From positions 1-34,269 of the forward strand of contig JAGWAU010000034.1 of assembly GCA_021296255.1 (NCBI GenBank): a DNA stretch of 34,269 nt, in the 5' to 3' direction. Position numbers and translations under genes: made by a program. Every line of letters starts with the position of its first letter. Within the stretch, counting starts at the first letter, position 1. Shown here piece by piece: positions 9,552-18,222 of the stretch. This DNA is from Alphaproteobacteria bacterium. GTDB lineage: Bacteria; Pseudomonadota; Alphaproteobacteria; UBA2966. The notes beneath the pieces were generated by a model that did no database searches, had not been told where the DNA came from, and saw only the letters and a program-made list of their open reading frames with translations.

Positions 9552-10895
9552 ATGCCTTCAGCCGCCGAACAGCTCGCCGCCAACATCAATTTCGGCGCCT
9601 TCTCCAAGGCCACGGAGCTGAAGCGGCGAATCTGGTTCACGCTCGGCGTCCTGATCATTTACCGTCTGGGGACCTACATTCCCGTGCCTGGAATCGACGC
9701 CGCGATTCTCGCGGATATATTCCGCCAGCAGCAGAGCGGCATCCTCGGGATGTTCGACATGTTCGCCGGGGGCGCGCTGGGGCGCATGACGATCTTCGCT
9801 CTGAACGTCATGCCTTACATTTCCGCGTCGATCATCATGCAGTTGATGACGACGGTATCGCCACAGCTTGAGCAATTGAAGAAGGAAGGCGAACAGGGCC
9901 GTAAGAAAATCAATCAATACACTCGCTACGGCACCGTGCTTCTTGCGGCGGTTCAGGCCTACGGCATCGCGGTCGGCCTCGAAAGCATGACCGGGGCGTC
10001 CGGCAGCGCGGTCCTCGAGCCGGGAGCTTTCTTCAGGATCACGACCGTTGTCACGCTGACCGGTGGAACCGTGTTCCTCATGTGGCTGGGCGAGCAAGTC
10101 ACGGCGCGCGGTGTCGGGAACGGGATCTCGTTGATCATATTCGCCGGCATCGTCGCGGAGTTGCCCCGCGCGCTGGTAAGTACTCTTGAACTGGGCCGGA
10201 CCGGTGCGCTTTCTACCCTGTTCATCCTGTTCCTGATGGTCATGGCCGTCGTGACGATCGCGTTCATTGTGTTCATGGAGCGCGCGCAGCGACGCATCGT
10301 GATCCAGTATCCCAAGCGTCAGGTTGGCAACAAGATGTTCGGTGGCGATAACTCGCATCTGCCGCTCTAGCTGAATACAGCAGGCGTGATTCCGCCCATT
10401 TTCGCGTCTTCCCTGTTGCTGCTGCCGATAACCTTGGCCGGCTTCAGCGCATCGGGAGGGCCGGAGTGGCTGACAACGGTGACGTCGTTGCTCGGCCGCG
10501 GTCAGCCGCTGTATCTCGGCCTCTATATAGGTGGGATCGTCTTTTTCGCGTTCTTCTATACTGCGGTTGTCTTCAATCCGTCCGATACCGCGGATAACCT
10601 GAAGAAATATGGCGGTTTCATTCCGGGAATCCGGCCCGGCAAGAACACGGCCGAGTATCTGGATTACGTGCTGACACGATTGACGTGCGTCGGTGCCGCA
10701 TATCTCGCACTCGTGTGCCTGCTTCCCGAGCTCCTCATTTCACAGTACGCGGTTCCGTTCTATTTTGGTGGTACGTCGCTACTCATCGTCGTTACGGTGA
10801 CCATGGATACGGTCGCGCAGGTGCACTCCCATTTGCTTGCGCACCAATATGAGGGGCTGATCAAGAAATCCAGACTCAGAGGTCGCAACCGCTGA
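9552..10895 (+). pseudogene. secY: Protein translocase subunit SecY, interrupted by an in-frame TAG
   Basis: SecY is the ten-helix channel of the Sec translocon and is normally essential. The reading frame from 9552 to the TGA at 10893-10895 encodes a full-length SecY of 447 codons, broken only by TAG at 10368-10370 (codon 273). Upstream ends FGGDNSHLPL and downstream continues [19 protein letters not shown] in the same frame. Homologues, E. coli included, have Lys at this position (PLK-N-AGVIP), so AAG to TAG explains it. The stop falls in the cytoplasmic loop before helix 7. The label pseudogene marks the lesion only; a null secY is implausible. A GTG at 10386 could restart translation, but its ribosome binding site is poor. 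The near-C-terminal AQVQ motif also reads AQVH. Sequence error is the likeliest cause. Confidence 0.93.
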
Positions 10896-11542
10896 TCATC
10901 GCTCTGGTTGGTCCACCGGCGTCCGGCAAAGGAACGCAGGCAAGGATCATGGAGGAGAAATTCGGTCTCAAAGCACTGTCGACTGGAGAAATGCTTCGGA
11001 CGGCTGTGGAGGAGAAAACGAAAATCGGGATCCGGGTCGAGGAGCGGATGGCATCGGGTGATCTTGTTCCCGACGATCTGATCGTTGCCATGGTCGCTGA
11101 ACGAATCGAGGAACTCGATTGCGCCAGTGGTGTCATATTGGACGGATTCCCGCGCACGCTTTCGCAGGCCCGGATGTTCGACGAGTACTTGGCGGAGCGG
11201 GGCATGGCGCTCAATTTGGTCATTTTGTTCGAGGCAGATGACGAAGCCATGGTGAAGAGGATTTCAGGCCGCTTTTCTTGCGCGCGATGTGGCGAAGGGT
11301 ATCACGACGTGAATAAGCCACCGGACCGCGAGGGTGTTTGCGATATTTGCGGGGGGCGTCGGTTTCGCCGTCGCGCGGATGACAATCCCGAAACCGTTCG
11401 GCATCGCCTCGAAGACTATCACGTGCAAACAGAACCCCTTTTACTATTTTTTCGAGAAAAAGGCGTTCTCGAATCGGTCGATGCCATGGCCGACATCGAG
11501 CAGCTTGAGCTCGAGATGGAATCGGTGATGGAGGCGACCTAA
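10892..11542 (+). CDS. adk: Adenylate kinase, apparent CTG start
   Basis: Adenylate kinase interconverts ATP, ADP and AMP. The P-loop [10 protein letters not shown] is encoded from about 10913, upstream of the first in-frame ATG (10949). No ATG, GTG or TTG exists between 10949 and the in-frame stop at 10850. The best start is CTG at 10892. It overlaps the secY stop (CTGA), has AGAGG at 10878-10882 nine bases upstream, and gives [15 protein letters not shown], which aligns with the family N-terminus. Changing C10892 to A would give the usual ATGA overlap and keep SecY's last Arg. The 216-residue protein has the long LID with four cysteines (CARC and CDIC), a structural zinc site known in other adenylate kinases. 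The C-terminal half is intact. Confidence 0.88.
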   Translation: MIIALVGPPASGKGTQARIMEEKFGLKALSTGEMLRTAVEEKTKIGIRVEERMASGDLVPDDLIVAMVAERIEELDCASGVILDGFPRTLSQARMFDEYLAERGMALNLVILFEADDEAMVKRISGRFSCARCGEGYHDVNKPPDREGVCDICGGRRFRRRADDNPETVRHRLEDYHVQTEPLLLFFREKGVLESVDAMADIEQLELEMESVMEAT

Positions 11543-11546
11543 CTGG

Positions 11547-11575
11547 TTGACTTGAAGAACGTAATTCCCAATAAT
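11547..11575 (+). promoter_or_regulatory. Sigma70-type promoter for the rpsM-rpsK-rpoA-rplQ operon
   Basis: TTGACT at 11547-11552 and AATAAT at 11570-11575 are separated by exactly 17 bases, close to the housekeeping consensus. The site lies just after the adk stop and about 85 bases upstream of rpsM, so it would drive the alpha operon separately from the spc operon. This is inferred from sequence alone. Confidence 0.65.
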
Positions 11576-11600
11576 CGCGCACTTTCCACTGGCATTGATG

Positions 11601-11633
11601 AGGCGCACCCTGGGTGGCCTAGGGGTTGCGCCT
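11601..11633 (+). promoter_or_regulatory. Leader hairpin between adk and rpsM
   Basis: AGGCGCA (11601-11607) pairs with TGCGCCT (11627-11633), and the inner CCC (11608-11610) pairs with GGG (11623-11625) across a one-base bulge. The loop is about 12 bases. No T-run follows, so a rho-independent terminator is unlikely. It lies downstream of the predicted promoter and 28 bases before rpsM, so it would sit in the 5' leader of the alpha-operon mRNA. An autoregulatory role is possible. Confidence 0.5.
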
Positions 11634-11661
11634 TCTTGCATTTGAAATTTGGGGGTCTGGC

Positions 11662-12030
11662 ATGGCACGAATTGCCGGCGTAAATATCCCAACGAACAAG
11701 CGTGTTGAGATCAGCCTGACATACATCTTCGGAATCGGCCGCTCTAAGGCTCAGGAGATTTGTAGAAAGGCATCCATCCCTGCTGAACGACGCGTTGGTG
11801 ATTTAGCCGATGCCGAGGTCATCCAGATTCGCGAGATCATCGATCGTGACTACATCGTCGAAGGAGATTTGAGACGTGAGAGGGCCATGGACATCAAACG
11901 GCTGATGGATTTGGGATGCTATCGCGGATTGCGTCACCGTCGTGGGCTGCCGGTTCGTGGCCAACGTACACACACCAACGCCCGCACCCGGAAAGGGCCG
12001 GCGCGCGCCATCGCGGGCAGGAAGAAGTAA
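11662..12030 (+). CDS. rpsM: 30S ribosomal protein S13
   Basis: S13 forms inter-subunit bridges from the head. The start at 11662 gives 122 residues beginning [20 protein letters not shown], then [16 protein letters not shown], and the conserved tail [21 protein letters not shown] longer frame from 11626 is rejected because it lacks homology and overlaps the leader hairpin. GGGGGTCTGG precedes the ATG. It is the first gene after the predicted alpha-operon promoter. Confidence 0.97.
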   Translation: MARIAGVNIPTNKRVEISLTYIFGIGRSKAQEICRKASIPAERRVGDLADAEVIQIREIIDRDYIVEGDLRRERAMDIKRLMDLGCYRGLRHRRGLPVRGQRTHTNARTRKGPARAIAGRKK

Positions 12031-12078
12031 GTCGGGTTTCCCTCACTTACCAAGGAATGGGCGAGTAAGGACAAAGCC

Positions 12079-12468
12079 ATGGTGAAGGGCACGACTCGAG
12101 TCAGGCGTCGCGAACGCAAGAACATCACTTCTGCGGTGGCGCACGTGAACGCCACATTCAATAACACGAAGATCACGATCGCCGATGCGCAGGGCAACAC
12201 CATCGCCTGGGCATCTGCGGGACAACAGGGGTTCAAAGGATCCCGGAAATCGACCCCTTATGCCGCGCAGCTTGCCGCCGAGGACGCCGGCCGCAAGGCG
12301 ATGGAGCATGGCGTCAAGCAATTGGAAGTACGGATAAAGGGACCGGGATCGGGTCGTGAATCGGCACTCCGTTCGCTTCAGGCGATCGGGTTCGCGATCA
12401 CCACGATCAAGGATGTATCGCCCATACCGCACAACGGTTGCCGGCCGCCAAAGCGGCGCCGAGTGTAG
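12079..12468 (+). CDS. rpsK: 30S ribosomal protein S11
   Basis: S11 lies on the small-subunit platform. The 129 residues contain [20 protein letters not shown], then [20 protein letters not shown], and the diagnostic end [18 protein letters not shown]. The 48-base gap after rpsM contains GGGCGAGTAAGGA. Another 96 bases separate it from rpoA; no terminator or clear promoter is visible there. Confidence 0.97.
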   Translation: MVKGTTRVRRRERKNITSAVAHVNATFNNTKITIADAQGNTIAWASAGQQGFKGSRKSTPYAAQLAAEDAGRKAMEHGVKQLEVRIKGPGSGRESALRSLQAIGFAITTIKDVSPIPHNGCRPPKRRRV

Positions 12469-12564
12469 GGAAGCCCAGCCGCCCCGTCATCGAGGCCGGC
12501 TGATTCATAAAGACTTGGTTGGAGCGGGTTTGGCCGTTCCTGCATTTGAGGAAAGAGCTCTCCA

Positions 12565-13602
12565 TTGACTTTGCAGAGTGAACGCGTCAATCAGCAGAAT
12601 TGGCTTCGACTCATCAAACCGAACAAACTGGTCATCGAGGCGGACAAGAATGATCAAAAAGTCGCGACTGTCGTCGCGGAACCGTTGGAGCGCGGTTTTG
12701 GTCTGACGCTCGGCAACGCGCTGCGGCGTGTTCTCTTGTCATCCCTGCACGGCGTAGCCGTGACCTCGATTCAAATCGACGGGGTTCTTCATGAGTTCTC
12801 GTCCATACAGGGGGTTCGTGAGGACGTCACCGATATCGTTCTGAACGTGAAGGGCCTCGCCCTGCGTATGCACGGTGAAGGACCCAAGCGGATGACGCTC
12901 AAAGCGGATGGTCCGGGCGAGGTTCGTGCCGGCGCGATTGAGGCCGGCCACGACATCGAGGTGATGAATCCCGATCTGGTGATCTGCACGCTCGACGAGA
13001 AGGCCAGCCTGTCCATGGAGCTGACGGTGGATTCGGGTAAAGGTTACGTTCCGGCATCGCAGCATCGCGCGGAGGACGCGCCCATCGGACTGATCCCGGT
13101 GGACGCTCTCTATAGCCCTGTTCGTCAGGTTGCCTACAAGGTGGAGAATTCGCGCGAAGGCCAGGTCCTCGACTACGACAAGCTTGCGCTTGAGGTTGAG
13201 ACCAACGGGACCGTGACGCCCGACGACGCGGTCGCCTATGCCGCACGCATACTCCAGGATCAGTTGCAGTTGTTCATCAATTTTGAGGAACCCAAGACCG
13301 AAAAGAAGATCGAGGAACAGATCGAGCCTGAATTCAACCGCAATCTATTGCGGAAGGTTGACGAGTTGGAGTTGTCCGTGCGGTCCGCGAACTGCCTCAA
13401 GAACGACAACATCGTTTATATCGGGGACCTCATTCAGAAAACCGAGGGCGAGATGCTGCGCACGCCTAACTTCGGACGCAAATCTCTAAATGAAATCAAG
13501 GAGGTACTGGCTCAGATGGGCTTGCATCTGGGTATGGAAGTGTCGAACTGGCCGCCCGAAAACATCGAGGAACTGGCCAAGAGGATGGAAGAGCCTTTCT
13601 AG
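12565..13602 (+). CDS. rpoA: RNA polymerase alpha subunit, TTG start
   Basis: Alpha nucleates RNA polymerase assembly and binds UP elements and activators. The N-terminal domain shows [20 protein letters not shown], and the C-terminal domain shows the helix-hairpin-helix region [20 protein letters not shown]. The 345 residues are slightly longer than E. coli's 329. No ATG lies near the family start ([11 protein letters not shown]); TTG at 12565 is preceded at about nine bases by GAGGAAAG. A second TTG two codons later is possible. Both domains look intact. Confidence 0.96.
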   Translation: MTLQSERVNQQNWLRLIKPNKLVIEADKNDQKVATVVAEPLERGFGLTLGNALRRVLLSSLHGVAVTSIQIDGVLHEFSSIQGVREDVTDIVLNVKGLALRMHGEGPKRMTLKADGPGEVRAGAIEAGHDIEVMNPDLVICTLDEKASLSMELTVDSGKGYVPASQHRAEDAPIGLIPVDALYSPVRQVAYKVENSREGQVLDYDKLALEVETNGTVTPDDAVAYAARILQDQLQLFINFEEPKTEKKIEEQIEPEFNRNLLRKVDELELSVRSANCLKNDNIVYIGDLIQKTEGEMLRTPNFGRKSLNEIKEVLAQMGLHLGMEVSNWPPENIEELAKRMEEPF

Positions 13603-13629
13603 GAAGGGAAGGGCCGTACAGGGGAGCGA

Positions 13630-14067
13630 ATGCGAATGCGTCACCGCAACCAAGGACGCCGGCTCAATCGGGCGAGTGCCCATCGCACCGCAATGTTCCG
13701 CAACATGGCCGCGTCCCTGATCAAGCACGAGCAGATCGAAACGACATTACCCAAGGCGAAGGAACTTCGGCGCGTCGTTGATCGATTGATCACGTTGGGG
13801 AAGCGCGGAGACCTTCATGCCCGTCGCCAAGCATTGGCTTCCATTCCGGATACTGCGCTGGTCCAGAAATTGTTCACGACCTTGGCGGAACGGTATGCCG
13901 ACCGGGCCGGAGGCTACACCCGAGTGCTGCGCAAGGGGTACCGTTATGGCGACGCGGCAGAAATGGCCTTCATCGAGTTGGTCGACCGCGACGAAGGCGC
14001 GAAGGGCTTGGACTCAGGGCCGGTCCCCGGCGATGACAATGAAGAGCAGGCGGAGGTCGCCGCCTAA
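13630..14067 (+). CDS. rplQ: 50S ribosomal protein L17
   Basis: L17 sits near the tunnel exit. The 145 residues begin [20 protein letters not shown] and contain [20 protein letters not shown] and [20 protein letters not shown]. The core ends near residue 120, and the rest is an acidic tail ending [11 protein letters not shown]. The ATG at 13636 is an alternative start two codons in. It is the last gene of the ribosomal block, with a clear terminator 30 bases downstream. Confidence 0.96.
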   Translation: MRMRHRNQGRRLNRASAHRTAMFRNMAASLIKHEQIETTLPKAKELRRVVDRLITLGKRGDLHARRQALASIPDTALVQKLFTTLAERYADRAGGYTRVLRKGYRYGDAAEMAFIELVDRDEGAKGLDSGPVPGDDNEEQAEVAA

Positions 14068-14096
14068 ACCCGGTGATTGGATCGAGAGCAGGGTCG

Positions 14097-14132
14097 AAAG
14101 GGGTGGCGTTGGGCTGCCCCTTTTGGATTTTT
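14097..14132 (+). terminator. Rho-independent terminator after rplQ
   Basis: AAAGGGG (14097-14103) pairs with CCCCTTT (14117-14123). The inner GGC/GCT pairing extends the stem around a GTTGG loop. TTTTGGATTTTT follows on the plus strand. The position, 30 bases after the last ribosomal gene, fits termination of the alpha operon. Confidence 0.75.
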
Positions 14133-14177
14133 GGGCTGCTGAGTATCCGAATGGTTGGGTCGACACGAAAGGGCTTC

Positions 14178-15599
14178 ATGGTACTCAGAAGAGGGTGGGT
14201 GCTGTCCCTCGCGTGGGTGATGATCTTCGCTTCTGGAGTTTCCGGGGTCCGAGCGGCGGAACGGGTCGTCCCGACCAGCAACGCCGAACTACAGCTCAGC
14301 TATGCGCCACTTGTGCGCCGAACGGCACCCGCGGTGGTCAATATCTATGCTCGGAAGGTTGTGCGACGGACGTTCCGTTCGCCACTGTTCAACCATCCCT
14401 TCTTCCGCCGGTTCTTCGGTGACGTGCTGCCTCCCGGCGCCCGGCGTGAGCGTATCGAGAACTCGTTGGGCTCAGGCGTCATCGTGCGTCCCGACGGTTA
14501 CATCGTGACAAACAACCACGTCATCTCCGGTGCGGACGAAGTCATCGTGGCCTTAGCGGACCGGCGCGAGTTTGACGCGGACGTCGTGCTGACCGATGAA
14601 CGGACGGACCTCGCCGTTCTGCGTATCGAAACCGAAGGAACGTCCTTGCCGCATCTGGAACTCATGGATTCGGATGACATTGAGGTCGGAGACATTATTC
14701 TCGCGATTGGAAATCCGTTTGGCGTGGGCCAGACCGTTACAAGTGGTATTGTCTCAGCGCTCGCCCGAACTCAGGTGGGCGTAGCTGATTACCGCTACTT
14801 CATCCAGACCGACGCTGCTATAAATCCCGGTAATTCGGGGGGTGCAATGGTCGGTCTCGATGGTCGGCTCGCCGGTGTGAACACAGCCATCTTCTCGAAG
14901 TCCGGTGGCTCCATCGGTATCGGATTTGCGGTTCCCGCCAATATGGTACGCGTCGTCGTGGAAAGCGCTCTCCGCGGAGGCCGAGTGGTCCGGCCATGGC
15001 TTGGTGCGACAGGGCAGGGGGTGACCGCTGATATCGCAGCCGCGCAAGGCCTTGATCGTCCAAGTGGGGTTCTCGTCAACGCCGTATATCCGAAGGGACC
15101 CGCCGATAGAGCCGGCATCAAGGTGGGCGATATCATCAAGGCCATCGGGCAGCATAAGGTCCTCGACCCCGAGGGATTGGAATTCCGGATCGCGACCCAT
15201 CCTCTGGACTCGAACGTGGAACTGACCGTTCTGCGCGGCGAGAGGACCCTCAAGACCGAGGTCGCGCTGGGGCCGCCGCCGGAGGTGCCGCAGAGGGATC
15301 TGACTTGGATCGAGGGTCGGGGTCCACTGGCCGGTGCGCGGGTCGGCAATCTTTCGCCGGCTTTTGCCGAGGAACTCGGCTTCGATCCCATGCGTCGAGG
15401 CGTGGTGGTGGTGGAGGTAGCCACGAACAGTCCCGCCCGAAATCTGGGGCTGAAGCCGGGAGATGTGCTGGTACGGATTAACGGGAAGGAAATAGAGCTT
15501 GTCGAAGACGTTCTCGTGGCGACAAACGAGGAAGCCTCGAACTGGAGGATCGCGATCAAGCGGGGCGATCGCCAATTGAACGTCATGGTCAGGCGATGA
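14178..15599 (+). CDS. Do-family (DegP/DegQ-like) periplasmic serine protease
   Basis: Envelope protease and chaperone of the HtrA family. From ATG 14178 the protein has 473 residues with a signal peptide (residues about 1-26, RRGW, then a hydrophobic core, then VRA-AERV). The trypsin-like domain has the full triad: His114 in TNNHV, Asp144 in TDLAVL and Ser220 in NPGNSGG. Two PDZ domains follow at roughly residues 265-355 and 380-470, the second containing SPARNLGLKPGDVLVRINGK. ATG at 14151 and GTG at 14073 are in frame, but the first lacks a ribosome binding site and the second would span the rplQ terminator. The stop overlaps the rarA start (ATGA). Confidence 0.93.
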   Translation: MVLRRGWVLSLAWVMIFASGVSGVRAAERVVPTSNAELQLSYAPLVRRTAPAVVNIYARKVVRRTFRSPLFNHPFFRRFFGDVLPPGARRERIENSLGSGVIVRPDGYIVTNNHVISGADEVIVALADRREFDADVVLTDERTDLAVLRIETEGTSLPHLELMDSDDIEVGDIILAIGNPFGVGQTVTSGIVSALARTQVGVADYRYFIQTDAAINPGNSGGAMVGLDGRLAGVNTAIFSKSGGSIGIGFAVPANMVRVVVESALRGGRVVRPWLGATGQGVTADIAAAQGLDRPSGVLVNAVYPKGPADRAGIKVGDIIKAIGQHKVLDPEGLEFRIATHPLDSNVELTVLRGERTLKTEVALGPPPEVPQRDLTWIEGRGPLAGARVGNLSPAFAEELGFDPMRRGVVVVEVATNSPARNLGLKPGDVLVRINGKEIELVEDVLVATNEEASNWRIAIKRGDRQLNVMVRR

Positions 15600-16912
15600 G
15601 TACATTGTTCGAAGCCGCAGGACTTTCGGAGGGGACGCCCCGCCCGCTTGCCGATCAGCTCCGCCCGAAGACGTTGGCAGAAGTCGTCGGACAGGGGCAC
15701 CTGCTTGCCGCCGAAGGTCCAATCGGCCGCATGGTGTCCGCCGGACGCATCGTGTCCCTGGTTCTCTGGGGGCCTCCCGGATCGGGTAAGACCACGATCG
15801 CAAGACTTCTGGCCGAACACACCGGATTGGAGTTCGTTCAGCTGTCTGCCGTGTTCTCCGGCGTGGCGGATCTCCGAAAGGTATTCGATTTGGCGAAAAG
15901 CCGGCGTTTGGATGGCCGTGGAACACTGCTCTTCGTCGATGAGATTCATCGGTTCAACAGATCACAGCAGGACGCCTTTCTGCCCGTCGTAGAAGACGGA
16001 ACCGTGGTGCTGATCGGCGCGACGACGGAAAATCCTTCGTTCGAATTGAACGCGGCATTGCTTTCCCGGTGTCAGGTCCTCGTTCTGAATAGATTGGATG
16101 ATTCTGCCCTCGAGACTCTTCTGCAGCGGGCCGAGGAGGTCGAAGAGACGTCGCTTCCCCTGGATGAAGATGCTCGTCAGACATTGCGGGCGATGGCCGA
16201 CGGAGATGGTCGTTACGTGCTCAACCTAGCGGAAGAACTGTTTTCGCTGTCTGGCGATGACATTCTCGATTCGCAATCATTGGTGACAGCGGTCCAGAAG
16301 CGGGCACCAGTCTACGATAAATCGCAGGAAGGGCATTACAACCTGATCAGCGCCCTGCATAAGTCCCTTCGGGGTTCGGATGCCGATGCCGCGCTCTACT
16401 GGCTCGCCCGCATGTTGGTTGGAGGCGAGGAACCACTATATATTGCCCGACGGCTGGTCCGATTCGCGGTCGAGGATGTGGGTCTTGCGGACCCTCATGC
16501 TCTCCTTCAGGCGCTAACGGCCAAGGAGGCGTACGAGTTCGTCGGCAGTCCCGAGGGGGAATTGGCACTGGCGCAAGCCGTCATCTATCTGGCGACCGCC
16601 TCCAAATCGAATGCGGCATATCGGGCGTTGGGCGCCGCGACGCGGAAAGCGCGAGAAACGGGATCCTTGATGCCGCCAAAGCATATTCTCAACGCACCGA
16701 CCCGCCTGATGGAGGACCTTGGATATGGAGAGGGATACCTCTATGACCACGAAACGGAGGAGGGCTTTTCCGGCCAGAACTAATTCCCTGATGACATGCC
16801 GCGTCACACCATTTACCAGCCGGGTGAACGTGGGTTCGAACGCGATATCCGCAAGCGCTTGAATGACTGGCAGAAGCTTCGAGATCAGCGAAGCGATTCC
16901 GACGGAGAATGA
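15596..16912 (+). pseudogene. rarA: Replication-associated AAA+ ATPase RarA, in-frame TAA near the C-terminus
   Basis: RarA (MgsA) is a clamp-loader-like ATPase that acts at stalled replication forks. It has Walker A GPPGSGKTT, Walker [11 protein letters not shown], sensor 1 GATTENPS and the arginine-finger region ALLSRC. The frame stops at TAA 16781-16783 after GFSGQN. In the same frame it then reads FPDDMPRHTIYQP and GERGFERDIRKRLNDWQKLR to TGA at 16910-16912. Homologues have Tyr between GQN and FPD, so TAT or TAC to TAA explains the break. Without it the protein would be 438 residues, the usual length; with it, 43 C-terminal residues are lost. The ATPase core remains, so partial function is conceivable. 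The gene is coupled to the protease gene upstream. Confidence 0.88.
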
Positions 16913-17801
16913 CGAAGCAGGTCCGCCTGCGGCCTTCGATTGGTTCGTCGGTGTAGATTGGTCGGGTGCGCGCGGTCCAAGATTGCCGGGTTTATAAGTC
17001 GCCATGGCGAAGGCTGGACGGTCCGCACCGCGTCTCGTGCCTTCCCCGGATGGGCAACACTGGACCCGCAGCGCATTCGCGGACTGGTTCGTGGAAATTC
17101 TCTCGCCAAATGATCGCGTTCTGGTGGGATTCGACTTCGCCTTCTCGTTTCCACGCTTTGATCGGGGTGAGTTTTTTCCCAATGTTCCCGACGCACCCTC
17201 TACCGCTGCCGACTTGTGGCTGTGCGTCGATGACGTGTGCGAAGCCACAGGGGACTTTTCCGCCGGAGCGTTCGTCGAGGGGAGCCGGTACGCCCGCTAC
17301 TTTCAAGGCGGTGTCCGATATGAGCCCCGCCTCCGCATTACGGACGAGCGCTGCCGCATTTTAGGCTTGGGGCGTCCGGAGAGCATATTCCGGTTGGTGG
17401 GGCCAGCGCAGGTCGCAAAGGGATCGCTTGCGGGAATGCGTGTCTTGCATTACCTGCGTCTTAAGGTTCCTCATTTGTGCATCTGGCCCTTCGATCGGCC
17501 GCCCGAATCCCGTTCGGTCATTGTTGCCGTGGACATGTATCCAGGTGCCTTCGTTCGCATTTCATCGGCCGCAAGGGGCAAGGTTCGCGATATGCAAACG
17601 CTCAATCAGGTCCTGGAATTCTATGGTTCAGCACCTTTGCGGGACCGAATATCGGACGACGGGTCCGAGGACGACAAGGCGGATGCCTTGATTGCGGCGG
17701 CAGCCTTGCGGCGTCTGTCGGGCGATGGCACGGTTTGGAATCCCCCGGGGTTGTCTGTCGCGCGCTGGTGGCAAGAGGGCTGGATATTCGGTGTCACATG
17801 A
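16863..17801 (+). pseudogene. RNase H-fold protein of unknown function (DUF429-like), in-frame TAA
   Basis: The frame from ATG 16863 begins MTGRSFEISE and reaches FDWFVGVDWSGARGPRLPGL, then TAA at 16995-16997, then VAMAKAGRSAPRLVPSP to TGA at 17801. The acidic motifs VGVDWSG, VGFDFAFSFP, VAVDMYPG and SEDDKADALIAAAAL fit the RNase H-like fold of DUF429-type predicted nucleases. Function is unknown. A CAA (Gln) codon at 16995 would give one 312-residue protein. The ATG at 17004 would drop the first catalytic-type Asp and has no evident ribosome binding site. The gene overlaps the restored rarA end by 50 bases. Family assignment is from motifs only. Confidence 0.65.
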
Positions 17802-17841
17802 ACGCGTCACGGCGTAAGCCATCGCTCGAACAGACCTCTCC

Positions 17842-18222
17842 ATGAAACTTATCCTGGCTGTTGCAGCAGGCGGCGCCATCGGTGCCGTGGGTCGCCACTA
17901 TGTCGGCGTATACGCGCTCAAGTGGCTGGGCACTGCATTCCCGTATGGCACGCTCACCGTCAACGTCGTTGGCTCGTTCCTGATGGGCATTCTCGTCGCC
18001 TTGATAGCCATCAAATGGAACATCGGAAATGAGCTTCGGGCATTTCTGACTGTTGGTCTGCTAGGCGGATTCACAACGTTTTCAGCGTTCTCGTTGGATT
18101 TCGCGACGCTGGTGGAGCGAGGCGAGACCGTGTCCGCGGCCGGATACGTGGTCGCTTCCGTAGTCTTGGCACTTGCTGGCATATTCGCTGGCATACACCT
18201 GATGCGTGCCCTGGTCACGTGA
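17842..18222 (+). CDS. crcB: Fluoride channel CrcB/Fluc
   Basis: Small membrane protein that exports toxic fluoride as a dual-topology dimer. The 126 residues have four hydrophobic segments and the family motifs GGAIGAVGRHYVG, YGTLTVNVVGSFLMG and GLLGGFTTFSAFSLD. The Asn of TVNVVGS and the phenylalanines of GGFTTFSAFS are the conserved pore residues. The 40 bases upstream show no fluoride riboswitch, and the gene sits mid-chain. Its TGA overlaps the GTG start of the next gene. Confidence 0.93.
   Translation: MKLILAVAAGGAIGAVGRHYVGVYALKWLGTAFPYGTLTVNVVGSFLMGILVALIAIKWNIGNELRAFLTVGLLGGFTTFSAFSLDFATLVERGETVSAAGYVVASVVLALAGIFAGIHLMRALVT

Noticed and set aside
10368..10370. TAG reassigned to an amino acid
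   Set aside because: TAG is the natural stop of tuf, rplC, rplB, rpsS, rpsC and many others in the same window.
10386..10895. A stand-alone second SecY-like protein starting at GTG 10386
   Set aside because: It is in frame with the upstream half, starts inside helix 7 and has no well-placed ribosome binding site. A broken single gene is simpler.
10949..11542. adk starting at the first ATG
   Set aside because: It would remove the P-loop [10 protein letters not shown], which is encoded in the same frame upstream. The enzyme cannot work without it.
17802..17841. Fluoride riboswitch upstream of crcB
   Set aside because: The gap is only 40 bases and does not contain the conserved riboswitch core.
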